From NCBI GenBank assembly GCA_013398055.1, contig VZRS01014313.1, positions 1 through 64,000 on the forward strand: DNA of 64,000 nucleotides. The letters run 5' to 3'. Position 1 is the first letter of the stretch. Every line of letters begins with the position of its first letter. The translations under genes were made by a program, and so were the position numbers. Below, in pieces: positions 11,992 through 24,526 of the stretch. Under the pieces are notes generated by a model. It was given only the letters and a program-made list of their open reading frames with translations, did no database searches and was not told where the DNA came from. Origin of the DNA: Ifrita kowaldi (lineage: Eukaryota > Chordata > Aves > Passeriformes > Cinclosomatidae).

Positions 11992-13952
11992 GTGGGGTTA
12001 AATCAGCCTGAAATTCTTGTATTCACAAAATCTCTGCATCTTCCAAAAGTGTTAAAACCTGGCTCTGCAGTGGAATGCCATATTTCCAGAGCTTCTAGCA
12101 AATCTCCATGAGAATGTCATAGTTGCTTTCCAGGACTGCATACAGAAAAGGAGGCATAGTACTTTACCTAAGAATTACTGCTTAATGTCACTAACTATAG
12201 GCAGGAAATTCAGCAGCTGAGGACCATAGGGACCTATAGCTCAGAACATGAGTAGACTCACTCAGTCTGCATCTCCTCAGACAATCAGTAAAAGTTCTGC
12301 CTGAAAAAAGCTACACATATGCATTCGTCCTTTGATGCATGGTGTAATCACATCCCCATCCATTTAATATCAACCATGTTGATTTATTATCATTTTAGTT
12401 TCCTGAGAAAGAGATATTATACACTACAAAACCTAATGCTTCAAATAAGTCTAAAAATATTTCAGCAATGATATTACCTTTATCAATTAAATCATCAAAA
12501 GATTATTGGTATCATTAAAGGCATCCTCAGTGAGTTTCTTTGTCCTGGTTCATTGAATTTTTTTTGTGTTCTGGAGACCCAGCTGTGAATTATCATTAGT
12601 GTGGCAGGGAAAAACCATTTACACTTCTTTAAGCAATCTCACAGTCTTTATTTTTCTTCTCTTACCACCCCTTTCTCATTTTTGCTTGTTTTTGTCTGTT
12701 CTTTTCTTTAACAAGTGATGAGTTCCCTGCTGCTTTCATTATTGATTGACGAGAGGCCCATGTACCAGTGAAAGCTAGAAAGCAAAGCTGCTGAAAGGTG
12801 TTTCTGAGTATTGTTTTCTTTAATGATGTGGAGCAGCACTGAAAATAATGTCACCCTCTTCACACTTATTGGAATCCAACCTGAAATACTGTGCATGATT
12901 AAAAGTCATAAAGGATGTTGTTTACTTTGATATAGTATTGTCGGTGTCCATAAATTAAAAGCATCAGCATTGTGTACTTTTCAACACTCATTTTTTAACT
13001 TTCTCCTGTGCACACAGGCAGTTTTTTTGTTGCACAATGGTATAACAGTATAATTTTTCTATTATGTTGGTAAAGAAAAAACATACTGCCTGTTATCAGC
13101 CTTATTTTTAGATTATATTTATTAATATGTTCTTCCACATGGAGTTCTAAGGTCCTGACAACCAGGGGGAAAAAAATGTAAGAGAGGGATTTTTAATTAT
13201 TTGTGGGGTATGCTTTTGGTTGATTGCTTGGTTGCTTTTTTTTTGTTTTGGTCTCTTTTTTTTTTTGGTGGTGTTTTTTCTTTGTCTACTTTTATTTTTG
13301 TGGGATTTTATTTTTTTTGGTTGTGATGGGTTTTTTAACATCACTGCAAGGACTGTTAAATCTTTCAGAATGGACATAGAGGAAGAGTACATGAGGAAAT
13401 ATTAGAGGTCATTACAGAGGGAGACTAGAGAAGGAAAAATGGGGAAAGATTTTGCTCCAACCTTTCAGTATGTTAGTCTCTTTGAAGAGAGTCAGAAACC
13501 CCAATTGTATTTCCAAATTAGGACATCTTTGTATGTTGGTAAGAACTGAAAAAACACCAGAAATTTCTAAAGACCTCAATAAAGTTTGTTACTCTTTTAT
13601 TCATTCATTTTCAAAAGCTAAATTTTGGATTTTTGCTAGCTGATGAAAGTTCCCATTTCCCTTTCTAGTGATTTCTTTAGGATGTGCTTTTACTCATTAA
13701 GTTTTTAACTTTAGGCTGCCCCATAGACTTAGATATCCATGGACAAGGGCAGTTTCACACTTATTTGTGTGTTTCCTTATCTGTTTTGTAGTCATGATGA
13801 TTATCTCAGTCTTGTGGATATGGAAGTCCAACGTGTCCTTTAGGAATGTTTCTATGGTATAAGAGGGCATCTCAATGGACTCCCAAACAGGCTATAATAA
13901 CAGAACTACTGCATCCCCAAGACCCAAGAAAACAGCACAAAGGGCCCCAAAT
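11992..13952. other. AT-rich non-coding DNA
   Basis: Nothing gene-like is seen. A long T-rich run at about 13215-13322 contains several T tracts broken by GG and GTG, and reads on either strand as a spurious lysine- or phenylalanine-rich frame. Confidence 0.6.
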
Positions 13953-14066
13953 AATCATAAAATCACAGAATGGTTTGGGTTGGAAGGGACCTTAAAACAT
14001 CATCCAGTTCCAACCCCTCTGCTGTGGGCAGGGACACCTTCCACTAGACCAGGCTGCTCAGAGAAA
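13953..14066 (-). mobile_element. CR1 LINE 3' end fragment
   Basis: The plus strand reads AATCATAAAATCACAGAATGG, then TTTGGGTTGGAAGGGACCTT and a GGGCAGGGACACCTTCCACT block, the reverse complement of the CR1 3' UTR and its terminal octamer repeats. It is 5' truncated at about 14066, as usual for CR1. Confidence 0.9.
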
Positions 14067-15730
14067 GGTTCTTAAATCTCCCCAGAGACACTTTGTACAT
14101 TTTTACTCCTAGAATTTTTTGTTTAGCAGAAGTAGGGAGATCTCAAGACACATCAGATAAAAGCCCTATTAAATTAGGCAAAGTACATAACAGACCTGTC
14201 CTCTGGCACTCCATGACATGTCTTTAGAGGCCCTATGAGGCAAATTGATTTCCTAAGGGTATGTCTTGAGTGACATGACTTTCTTTTTTCCCTCCATTAG
14301 TGGACGTTCTCTTGCAATTCTCTTCACCCTTGTGGGACTGAATGCTGAATAAAGCGTTTCCCATTGTAAGAACAAGAGCAAAACATAACCTTTAATTGTT
14401 AGCACGTTGGTGCTACAGACGCATGTCTGCAGGAGCACAAGATATTTCCTGTGAAAGTCAGGCTGCCTCCTTGTTTGGCTGAGAATAAAGCAAAGAAATT
14501 TTCATTTTCTAGATAAAATGCTATGCATGGGGTTGGACTTTTTCCCCTCCCCCTCTGTCTCTTGAGATGTGTTAGCAGCTGGGAAGATAATGTGTGTCAC
14601 TGCAATATCTGCAACATTATCAAAGAGAGCATGGGAATGGTCACAATCCCCATCACAGTAATAATTTGAATTTATTCCTTAGGCATCAGCATCTTCAGCC
14701 AGTCTCTGCCTGAATGACAGCTCAGAGTCTGCAAAGGCATCACAAGCGATCCTGGTTGCCTGTGAGCAGCCAACTAGGTTGACAGATTTTTATAAAATTC
14801 AGCAGAGCTAGCTGCTTTTCTCAACCAGTTTTCAATCACTTTTATTTCTATGTGTATGTATGCATAATATCTGTGTGGTAGCCTGATGCACTCTGTACAA
14901 ATTAAGAAGGATTTCCATCTATGGCTTCTTGTGAAATCTTTTTTTTTTCTTTCCTTTCTCTCTTCTTTTAATAGAAAATCTGTCTGTCAAGGATGAAGTT
15001 CCATTGTGCTAGCTGCCATGTAAATATTCACTAAGAAGGAGACAGGGTCATAATAAAGATTAAAAATAAAAAGTAGGGAAACCATTGTTATCCCTAAGGG
15101 GATGAAATAGGGAATTATTAGATGAATATTGTAATGCTGAGGACATTAAAATAAAGTAGTAAGTCCATGCCTTGGTTCAGGAATGACTGACCTTCTTCTG
15201 TGCTTGCATATCTTCAGCCAAGGTTTATAAGAAAGATTTAAGGATATGCCTTTTTTAAGCATTGGCAATTTTCTTTGAAGCCCTTGACTAAAATTTTAGT
15301 GGGTCAGGCTTTTGTTGCAGACTGTGACTGTTTCCATGCTCAGGGCCCTGATATTCTGCTCACATTTTAGATAGCAGTTGTTCCTACCAGAAAGCAGTAT
15401 CAGACAAGGCTCAGGGGTGACTCCATAGGCATAAACCAAAGAGTACTAAAGGCTGAAGCTGAAGCAAATTTCCAAAACCATTAAGGAAATCATGCTTTGC
15501 TTCACTTCTAGCCGGGCACAGGCAGCTATCTACAAGTCTTTTCAAGTCTTTTTTTTTTTTTNAAGTTTTTTTTTTTTTTTTTTTGTGCCGTAGGGGTGAA
15601 GTAAGAGGCTTCTGGAGAAGTGATCTGTACTGAAGATTACTTTACTTCAGGTGCTTGGGCTTGGGTCCATAACCATGACTACAGCACACACATTCCTGAC
15701 ACAGGATAAACTCTGTGCGATAGAGTACAG
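14067..15730. other. Non-coding DNA with a poly-T tract and an assembly N
   Basis: No exon or element is recognised. Position 15562 is an N inside two long T runs (15549-15561 and 15566-15584), so local length is uncertain. Confidence 0.6.
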
Positions 15731-15800
15731 AATCAATGAATCATAGAATCATAAAATTGTTAAGATTGGAAAAGACTTTTAAGATCATGAAGTCCAGCTG
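15731..15800 (-). mobile_element. CR1 copy B, 3' terminal part (split by an insertion)
   Basis: AATCATAGAATCATAAAATTG followed by GATTGGAAAAGACTTTTAAGATCAT is the 3' tail of one CR1 subfamily. It breaks off at GTCCAGCTG and resumes at about 16449, after CR1 copy A, with the next part of the same 3' UTR. Copy A therefore inserted into copy B. Confidence 0.8.
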
Positions 15801-15801
15801 T

Positions 15802-16443
15802 CACAGAATCACCAGGTTGGAAGAGACGTCTAAGATCACCGAGTCCAACCCATGCTCTAACACCTCAACTAAACCATGGCACCGAGTGCCACATCCAATC
15901 TTTTTTTAAACACATCCAGGGATGGTGATTCCATCACCTTCCTGGGCAGACAATTCCAGTACTTCACCACTCTTTCTGTGAAAAACTTTTTCCTAATNCC
16001 CACTGCTGTCTCGTGTTGAGTCGGCTGTCGACCAGTACCCCTGGGTCCCTTTCCGCCTGGGCACTGTCCAGCCACACTGTCCCCAGCCTATAGCCATGCA
16101 AGGGGTTATCATGGCCAAAATGCAGGACTTGGCTTTTGGACTTGTTAAACTTCATCTTATTGGACTCTGCCCATCCATCCAACCATTCCAGGTCTCTCTG
16201 CAGAGCTCTCCTACCTTCCAACAGATGGACACACGCTCCCAGCTTAGTGTTGTCCACAAATTTACTAATGAAAGACTCAATACCTTTATCCAGGTTGTCA
16301 ATAAAAATATTGAACAGAACTGGCCCCAGCACAGACCCCTGAGGGACACCACTAGTGACTGACTGCCAACTGGATGCATCATCGTTCACCACCACTCTCT
16401 GGGCCTGGCCATCCAGCCAGTTCTTTAACCAGCAAAGAGCAAT
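15802..16443 (-). pseudogene. CR1 copy A: RT segment and ORF2 C-terminus, with an N gap
   Basis: Reading minus: WLDGQAQRVVVN, then VTSGVPQGSVLGPVLFNIFI (intact RT motif), the catalytic box SKFVDNTKLG (normally FADD; here FVDN, codons 16249-16260, so the second Asp is lost), LEGRRALQRDLEWLD and VLVDSRLNT. An N at 15998 interrupts the frame. Beyond it the frame continues with FFTERVVKYWNCLPRKV and ends in LDVALGAMV, the normal ORF2 C-terminus, followed by the 3' UTR and its AGAATCACCAGG end. Roughly 100-150 residues that normally lie between VDSRLN and KFF are absent exactly at the N, so the gap is probably unresolved sequence rather than a natural deletion. It is 5' truncated at about 16443. 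Confidence 0.9.
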
Positions 16444-16448
16444 GCTGT

Positions 16449-16812
16449 ACCACCTTGTTCACCATTAAACCATGTCTTTAAGTGCCAAATCCACATGTTT
16501 TTTGAACACTTCCAGGGATGGTGACTCCACCACTTCTCTGGGCAGTTTGTCACAATAATTTAAAACCCTTTGTGTTCAGAAACTTTTCCTATTATCCAGT
16601 CTAAATATCCCCTGGTGCAACTTGAAGCCATTTCCTCTTGTCCTATCACTTGTTACCTGGGAGACTGTCTCCCACGTGACTACAACCACTTTTCAAGTAC
16701 TTCTAGAGAGTGCTAAGATCCCCCCTGAGCCTCCTCTTCTCCAGGATAAATATCCCCAGATTTGTCAGCCTCTCCTCACAAGACTTGTTCTCTGTCCCCT
16801 TCACCAGTGTTA
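16449..16812 (-). mobile_element. CR1 copy B, remainder of the 3' region
   Basis: This continues the element whose tail is at 15731-15800: TTCACCATTAAACCATGTC, then CCAGGGATGGTGACTCCACC, CCTCTTGTCCTATCACTTGT and CCTGAGCCTCCTCTTCTCCA, all reverse complements of typical CR1 ORF2 end and 3' UTR. GCTGT occurs at both edges of the interruption (15797-15801 and 16444-16448), a short duplication or microhomology. Confidence 0.85.
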
Positions 16813-18281
16813 TGAAATGGAGGTTTGCCTCCGAGTTCCTCAGCCCAAATCCTGAGTGATTTTACAGAAAAAACCTTGAGTCTGCATCAAGCACAGGTTT
16901 TGGAGCATACAAGATAGAAATTATCTAAGTGCATTGAAACAGCTGATCTGGTAGGTCAGTGAAGGAATAAGGCCCCAAAACACCTTTCAAAAGGTGAATA
17001 TGGTCAGTTAGAGTTGAACACTGAAATAGGGTCCATAAGGAAGATTAGAGGAAGCAAGAGCCCTCAGGGTAAGTTAAAAGATTAGTTGAAAGTTCTCATT
17101 CCTCTAAAGCATAGACATTACAGTCCAAGCACTCACTTGAACCCCTTGTCTAGTCCCGTAAAGATTAGACTTCAGTTCTAGAGGACGTGGCCTCACTCAC
17201 CACTGCCTAGGTACATCCCCACCAGCAGATTGTCTTCTCATTGAAACTGGTTTGTGTTTCCTGCGTTATTTAAAAAATGCTGCACAAAAAAGACTGAGTA
17301 GACATGAAAATCCTTGAGGAATAGAATGGTAGAAAATTGTGTGTAGCTTCTTCTGAAAGGAGGAGAAAGCTGAGCAAGGATTTTAAGGTAGTAAAGCTCA
17401 CCATCAACTGCTTTTAACTGAATTAATTAATTTCTCATAGGAAAGTATTCAGGAATACTTAAAGTGTTTCCTGGCTATAACATAGCAAATCATATGTCAA
17501 TAAGAACATATGCTGTATCTTAAACTTTGGTATGTTACGGGAGTATTCTTCCCTGCCTGAACTTACTGACTCCAGTAAATGATTTCACATTGACACTATA
17601 AAATGAGCTAAAATAATAAGCTGGGTTTTAAGAACCAAAATTCCAAAGGAACCAAGCAATTTCCCCCCATTTTCTTGAGGTAATTTATTCATTTCCAGAT
17701 GACCAGCTTTTGGACAGTAAAATGTCTTGTATAATCCCAATTTTGCTACTTGACCATATATGCAGATATACACTGCCAGTACTGATTTTGCTGCACTGGG
17801 TTGCTCAGTGTCATCACAACTCATTCTGTGTGTGGCATTGTACAAATAAATGCATCCCACTATGGCTATAGATTAGGACTGACTTGAAAAACTCAAGAAA
17901 ATTTAATCTTTAAGGAAATATGAACTGACTGCTTTGACTTTCCTCAAAACTCAAGTCACCATCAAAACGTAAGACATCATGAACTCTTGTTTGTCTCTTT
18001 GTTGAGTCTGTTTTGTCTGATATACTCAACAGAGACAAGGACAGAGAGTTTCTACTTGAATTTTCCACTTATTTTGGTGTTTGCCCTTTTGTTTTCCACT
18101 ATCCAAACAATTTATTTATTTATTTGTTTACTTACTTCTTTATGGGAATAAGCAAAACAGTGGAGTCTGTGTTAAAAAAAGGGATGGCAACATCGTGTTG
18201 TTTTATTATTTTGTTTATTTCTCACTACTCAAATGCCTTTTAATTGGCAGCAAATTAAATTACCTTCTGACAGGTTGAATC
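16813..18281. other. AT-rich non-coding DNA
   Basis: No coding exon, RNA gene or repeat is recognised. Open frames are under 92 codons and unconvincing. Confidence 0.6.
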
Positions 18282-18450
18282 TGTTTTGCACACAGCAGTA
18301 TCTATTAAGCAAACAACCGTTCTTTTTGTCAACCCATGAGCTTTTCCATCCACTTTTCTTCCTCTGTCCTGTTAGAGGGGATGGAGGTGAGGGGGACGCG
18401 TGAGCAGCTGGGTGTGCATTTGACAACTGACCAAGGCTAACCTTCCATGA
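18282..18450 (+). mobile_element. LTR U5 fragment (TGTCATGGTTTAACC family)
   Basis: TCTATTAAGC, a few bases later CAACCCATGAGCTTTTCC, then CTTCCTCTGTCC, a GGGGATGGAGGTGAGG block and CCAAGGCTAACC follow the same order as the R/U5 part of the LTR at 19665-20203. The copy is diverged and its upstream U3 is missing. Confidence 0.5.
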
Positions 18451-19664
18451 TTCCCTGATAGTGTGGGGAAATGGGAAGTTTGGGAGCTCCTGGTAACAAT
18501 GACAGAAGTTTCTGTTCACTTTGTTAAGTGGATGTTCCCTTCCCTTTTTTTAAGATGATTATTATAGTAGTGTTAGGAAAGTGTATGTTTTCTAGTCAGT
18601 GGGAATTCCTGTAGGGAACTGAATCAGGTATTTTTTCCCTTTTCCAAGTACATTAACTTTTCCCAATTTACTTGGACATGGACACACTACCTAATAATTA
18701 GCTTCCAAGAGAAATATCTGACCTTGCTGAACACTAATGATAAAGCATCTTCGTTGCCTCACCCTAAGCATGAATTTAGAATCTCTGTTGCTATGGATGA
18801 AGTCTGACATTGAAGAGAATATCACTGAAGAAAATTGATCATATTAAATTTTCTTGCTTCATGGGTGAACCATTTTATAGCCAGGCGGTATCTCTTGAGA
18901 GAGAAGTGGTTCATAACAGGTAGGATGAAGCTCTTGTTTGTTTTACTGTGTATGTAATCTCCTGCAGTGGCACAGTATCAGAAATACTTACAAATGGTGT
19001 AGACTGGTATAGATGATAAATAACTTGCTTTTGCAGGGTTTTGCACAGGATCAGACGTACATACATACACACATTCATATGCATCCAGGAACACTCAGGC
19101 TAAAACCAGGCACTCCCAAGAGATCAAGGAACTTAATTTTATATTACTAAATCCCATTATCAGGAATGAGAGCACCACGGAAAATAATAAGTAATATTAA
19201 TTTTTCTTTCTGTTTTTAGGGGGTGTGCATTGTTGGTTTTTTATAAGATATAGAACTGTATCATTGTGTGATTCTGCAGGGTGCTGATTTTACTGGTGAC
19301 TTTGTTATGGATAAATGGAAGAAAAGTGAATGTAATCCAACCTGTAAACCACAGGAGCAGGCTCAGAACATACTGTGTTGTTTTAACAGTGAGTTGCTTT
19401 GTGTGGTCAAGAAAACTGTGTTGCCTCTCACTTCTTGTCTGCTGATTCTGCAGTTCTGCCTTGGATTCATCCAAAGCCTTGTGTATTGGAGCCTAGTGCT
19501 TCAAGGCACACTGCAAATACAGATAATTAGTAGAGAGAAAGTAAATACATTTTCATAATTAAAAAAAAATAGGAAATCAAAAAACAATGGTTGCTCTTTT
19601 GCTTTCTGGTCAATTTCTGAATATACTCTGAAACGGGCAGCCTGAATAAAGGTCTTCCACATAT
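18451..19664. other. AT-rich non-coding DNA
   Basis: Nothing recognisable beyond a short ACATACATACACACATTCATAT run near 19058. Open frames on both strands around 19241-19558 overlap each other and lack support. Confidence 0.6.
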
Positions 19665-20203
19665 CCAAAGTTGATTTTTTTCATAGTACCTAGTATGGAT
19701 TTGGATTCATGCTGAAAACAGTGCTCATAACACAGGGATGTTTTCATTACTGCTGAGCAGTCTCTATTTACAGAGAGTCAAGGCGTTTCCTGCTCCTCAC
19801 CCCACCCCATCAGTGAGAAGGCTGGGGGTGCCCATGGAGCTGGGAGGGGACACAGCCAGGACAGCTGACCCTGACTGACCCTGAGGGATATCCCATACTA
19901 TATGGCATTATGCTCAGCATAAAAACTGTTGAAAGAAGAAGGAAAAGGGGTACACCATTGGGCAAAATAGAGCCCTGCTTCATGGGAATGTCTGAACACC
20001 TGCCTGCCCATGGGAAGTGATGGATGAATTCCTTATCTTGCTTTGCTGGCATGTAAAGCTTTTGCTTTATCTGTTAAACTGTCTTTATTTCAACCCACAA
20101 GTTTTCTCATTTTCACCCTTCCGACTCCCTCCACCTTCCCTTGGGAGGGTGTGAACAAATGGCTGTGTGGGGCTGAGCTGCCAGCTGGGGCTAAACCACA
20201 GCA
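19665..20203 (+). mobile_element. Endogenous-retrovirus LTR, slightly 5' truncated
   Basis: The copy follows a bird LTR I recognise: GCTGAAAACAGTGCTCATAA and CACAGGGATGTTTTCATTAC near the start, GGGGACACAGCCAGGACAGC in U3, a TATA-like CATAAAAA at 19918-19925, GAACACCTGCCTGCCCATGG in R, CAACCCACAAGTTTTCTCA in U5 and the terminus CTGGGGCTAAACCACAGCA. The first about 30 bp of U3 are diverged or lost and no target duplication is evident. The usual ATTAAA is changed to GTTAAA. Comparable copies lie at 32169-32732 (minus) and 36178-36775 (minus, a related subfamily). No viral coding sequence flanks it. Confidence 0.85.
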
Positions 20204-22022
20204 TCACCATGTCAGAATGTGACAGCTCCACTGAGCTGATCGCTCTAGGCTGTCTTTGTTCTAATTGGAGAAATAAATACATGTATTCAAGGAAGAATTC
20301 AACTGTACCTTTACAGGACCAATTTCTATCAAATAAATATAAGGAGATCATAACTAACTTAAATATAGATATATAGACCCATAAAGGAGAAAAATCCTTT
20401 GATGAAATGCATCAAAATAGTGCAAGACCAGCGTAGACTCCTTAATCGCTAGGTTATAAAATTATCATCTTTAAGATCAATGCAAGCTAAATACATTATT
20501 CCAAATCAAACATCTTTAAAAGTGAGACTGGAGATTTATTCTAGATCACTGTAAGGTGGTCAGGGCATTCTCGTAGAAAATATGGTACCTGGTGTTTAGC
20601 ACAAAGATTATCTGTTTGAATACATGAACTTCAAGTGAAGGAAACACATCTCCCTGAAAAATTGGTATGTCAGTTTACAGTCACTTCTATATTTTGTGAA
20701 CACTATATAACAGACAAAGAGAGGATTCGCAATCGTATCCTTTACAATTCATTCTGTGGCTCTACAAGGCCGCTTCTTAGGCTGGTGGTTCACAGCTCCA
20801 GCTGCTGTGCGAAATGAAAGTGTGATCAGCTACGAGTCTCATGTTTTCACTGCAGATATTCTGAACTGAACAACTTCATGTACTAACTTTGGAAGCAAAA
20901 CAGTTTTCAGAGTGTGATCATGAAATGAAAACAACATGAGAGAAAATCTAGTTGGCAAAAGCTATGAAAAGCCTCAGAAATATCTGTTGATGGGCAGCAT
21001 TCACATCTATGCCTGGTTTTCTGCCTCTCCAGTCCTGACCTGGATCTCCTGCTCTGACTTTCTGGCTTTACCTGGGCCATCTTGTAGCTATAAACCTGCT
21101 GAGTGATCCCTGAACTGTGTCTGAGCCTGATTTGCTGCCTCTGGCTCCCACGTGAGGGAGGTCCATTCTCCCACTCACTCCTGTGTTTGGCTCCTGGCTC
21201 ACCATCCCTTGTGGCAGAAACCACTATTCCCAGACATAAAGCACACGTCATCATGAGAAAATAAGCACCTGGTGGGTCACTGTGCCACATAATATCCAGG
21301 TGTCAACATTATATTACATATGATGCTCTATAATGAGGAATGATCTTCACATGCTTCACTTAAACTGAGAACTTTCCATCTACATTGTCTCATGGGACAC
21401 GGGGGCCTGGAGAAATATGGTTTTATTTTCCATCATGTGGATTGGCTTTAGTGGGTTTTCTTCCCCACCTGAAACATTGATCATTAGCTTAAAGCTGGTA
21501 CCAAGACACTTTTGATTCTTTTATGTATCTTAAATTCCATCAGAAGAAATCCTGTCATAAATATTGAGTAGCCATAGTTGAATACTATATTCATCTTGGC
21601 TGGGGAAGAGCTGATTAAAGATTTGTCTGTCACAACATGTAGACAGAAAATAAAAATAATCTCACACCAGCATCTTTGACATGTTTTTGAAGAAATGTGT
21701 GTCAGTTGTCTATATAAAACATCATTAGGACAAAATTAATTTAAAACACACACTGAAAAACTTTTCTGGGAGATGAGTACTGGGTCAAAGACTATACTTC
21801 ACATTTTATGACATTTTTATGTGGGACCTGGTTTACCAGTACTTTAAAGAAAGCTGCCAATCATCAGCTTGTTCTTTTCCATGAAAAAGTATTGGATTAA
21901 TCAAGGGAATCTGTTTAGAGACTTCTATAAAAGGACACAAGACATGAAAAGGGAGATTATGATGATGGTGGATAGGCAGAGTTGGCTCATGAATATATGA
22001 AAGTTTGATAATGAAAAAATAG
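20204..22022. other. Non-coding DNA with a GC-richer block
   Basis: About 20960-21300 is GC-richer than its surroundings and holds a 127-codon minus-strand open frame (20907-21290). That frame has no recognisable domain, and its membrane-like ends come from T-rich DNA. The block may be an unrecognised old repeat. Confidence 0.45.
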
Positions 22023-22205
22023 AGAATCATAGAATTATAGAATCATAGAACTATTTAGGTTGGAAAAGATCTTTTAGATCATTGAATAAAACCATTAGCC
22101 GAGCACTGCCAATTCTACCACTAAACCATGTCTCCAAGTGCCACATCCTTCAAACGGTGGTCACTCAACCATTTCCCTGGGCAGCCTCTTCCAGTGCTTG
22201 ACCAC
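22023..22205 (-). mobile_element. CR1 LINE 3' end fragment
   Basis: AGAATCATAGAATTATAGAA, then TTAGGTTGGAAAAGATCTTT, ACCACTAAACCATGTCTCCA and CCCTGGGCAGCCTCTTCCAG: the reverse complement of a CR1 3' UTR with its octamer tail. Same subfamily type as copy B at 15731. Confidence 0.9.
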
Positions 22206-23421
22206 CCAGTGTAGATCAAATGAAAATACCACACTCAGCAAAGATCACAGTAAGGAAGTACACTCAAATACTTCTAAAAGCGCATTTGGAACTTTTTCAA
22301 GCAGTTTAGATGTTCAAAAACTGAAAGTGTTGAAAATCTGTCCAAGTGGAGAGGTGAAAATGTGGACTAGGCTTCCTCCTTTTCATTCTATTAAACCATG
22401 TTCTGTTCATTGAATTCCTCCTCAGCTGGGAGGGTTTGCAATTCTGGAGATAAAATGCAATACTATTTTAGAAAGACCTAAGTGGGTGGGGAGTTTGAAG
22501 TCCTTTCATAACTCTCTTCCCTCTCACTCTAAAATTGTTCCTGGTTTGGTGTAATATATATCTGACTCTCTAGTTTTGTACCCAGTAGAATGTGAATGTG
22601 ACACAGAATCACCACTTTATAGGCCTTTTTTTTTGTTTTCCACTTTCAGAGTAAAGTGGTGGACACCTTATCTCTAGAAATACCTCTCCCAGAAGAAAAG
22701 TGGGCACACTACCACACTGTCAGGGTTCAAAAGCTTTTTTTTTTTAAAATCTTCAACAGGAAAATTACAAATCTGGAAAACTAGATTGAATGGTAATTTG
22801 CCCTGCTTGAAGGAAAATAGATGACAAAAAACAAGATCTTTAGAAAATTGTTCTGAATTACAGGAAAAAAAATCCTCTGTCTGAAAGTTAAATTCTTACC
22901 CCAGTTTCATGTGTTTTCACTGAGAAATTTCTTTGAGATAGGCTTTGATAGTAAATTATGTCACTCCTGTAGTTTCCACTTCTTCATTTGCAAACATGTA
23001 AGAGGTTTGCATTCTCATAAGCAATTAACATTTTCATATAATCAGTTTGATGGATTGAGTTTTCCAGATGTGATGGTGAGCATCCATTTGAAAACCAAAA
23101 GCATGCCAGAAAATTAAGATACCTAAAAGAGACTACCCTCAAATTAAAGTCTAGACTATCTGAGTTATAAAATTGTAAAAGTTTAGCGTCAATTCTGCTT
23201 TGGTGATCATCTGCACAGTACAGTTATTTACATCAGTGTGGTGTAAATGAATAGCTCGTAATGAAACAGCTTCCTTTTGAGTCAGCAGAATTAACAATGG
23301 TTTCAAATGTCCTAAAATCTTTTTCTTCAGAGAATGATGGAAAGACAGGAGAAAAAATTTCACATTTTGTAATCTATAAAACTGGTTTTATCTTTAGCTT
23401 TTTTTATAGGTTTTTTGCTCT
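22206..23421. other. AT-rich non-coding DNA
   Basis: No gene or recognised element. The stretch contains T and A tracts near 22628 and 22735. Confidence 0.6.
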
Positions 23422-23565
23422 CTTGTTGTAGCGGGTTGAGTTCACAACCAGGTGGAAACACCGATTTCGTGTAGTGGTTTGGTTCAAGTTACTTAGTTAC
23501 TTTCTGTGAGATAAGAATTAGGAGAAGGCAAAGCAGGCACAAAACTTAAGATAATATAAAGAAGT

Positions 23566-23571
23566 TTATTA
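23566..23571 (-). terminator. Poly(A) signal of the long solo LTR
   Basis: AATAAA in the minus-strand context TTAATAAACTTC, about 140 bp before the 3' end of the LTR. Confidence 0.55.
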
Positions 23572-24526
23572 ACAGACTTAAAAGGAAGGAAAAAAGATTA
23601 AACCTTTAGGACACCTCCTCTCCCCCCACCTTTTTCTCTTTTCTTACTGACAACATAAACAAAACAACCTTTGAGATTTTCAGTCAGTTTACCACGTCTA
23701 TAATAATTTCTTTTGCAGTTTACTTAGGGAGAGGAGTCTCTGTTGCACATGCTATGGAGACATCTCCACAAGAAACAGTCTCTCGTGGCTTCAATGTCAC
23801 AGCAAGACAGCCGCCCGGGATGGTTCTCTGCTTGTACGTGAAAGTCTTTTCCCTCAACTTACAGCTTTCCCCACAGCTGCGTTCGGGGGTTCAATCTTAG
23901 CTAATGGGATATCATTTTAAGGATGAGCTGTTCAAAAGAAAAAAAAGTTCTCTTCACTTATCAAAGTGTTTGAGAAAGGTAAGAACACTATCTCAGAAAA
24001 CTTATTTTTCTCCAGGAACAGAGGTCTTCTTCTTCTCTGGGATCTCTGTTCCAAGTTTTTTATCAAATTACGGTTACTTTAACATTTGCTTATTTTAGCA
24101 CAGATACTTTTGCTTATGGTTGCAGTTTGAACACTCCACCCCCCCACGCTTTTATGAACTTACAACTGGTATTTTGATATGCCATAGTCCATCACCATAG
24201 CTTTACAACAGAATTTCAGCTTCTAAGATCGAAGCATTTCCTCATTCTCCTCTCTCTCAGGGTTTCAGCTCTTCTTTCCTCACTGACTTTGACATCTTTA
24301 TGGTATTTTCTTTACGCGCTTTCACTTGACTTGGGAAAGGATTGATGTCTGCAGGCTTCACCTGTTTTGGAAGAATCTTACAGTATAAGAAGAGTTAATC
24401 TCACCTGGGCCTTGCAGCTGGACTCCACTTATCTCTGTTGCTGACATGATTTGTGCCAGGCAGCAGCTTCAGATGAATTTTTGGCCGCACTAGGTGGGAG
24501 CTGGCCTGGCCGAGCCGCGCCGCAGG

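Noticed and set aside
15964..16395. A 143-codon minus-strand frame as a host gene
   Set aside because: It is the RT segment of a CR1 LINE, with a changed catalytic box and an N.
20907..21290. A 127-codon minus-strand frame as a gene
   Set aside because: No recognised domain, no splice or promoter context, and hydrophobic ends derived from T-rich DNA. Kept only as an unexplained GC-richer block.
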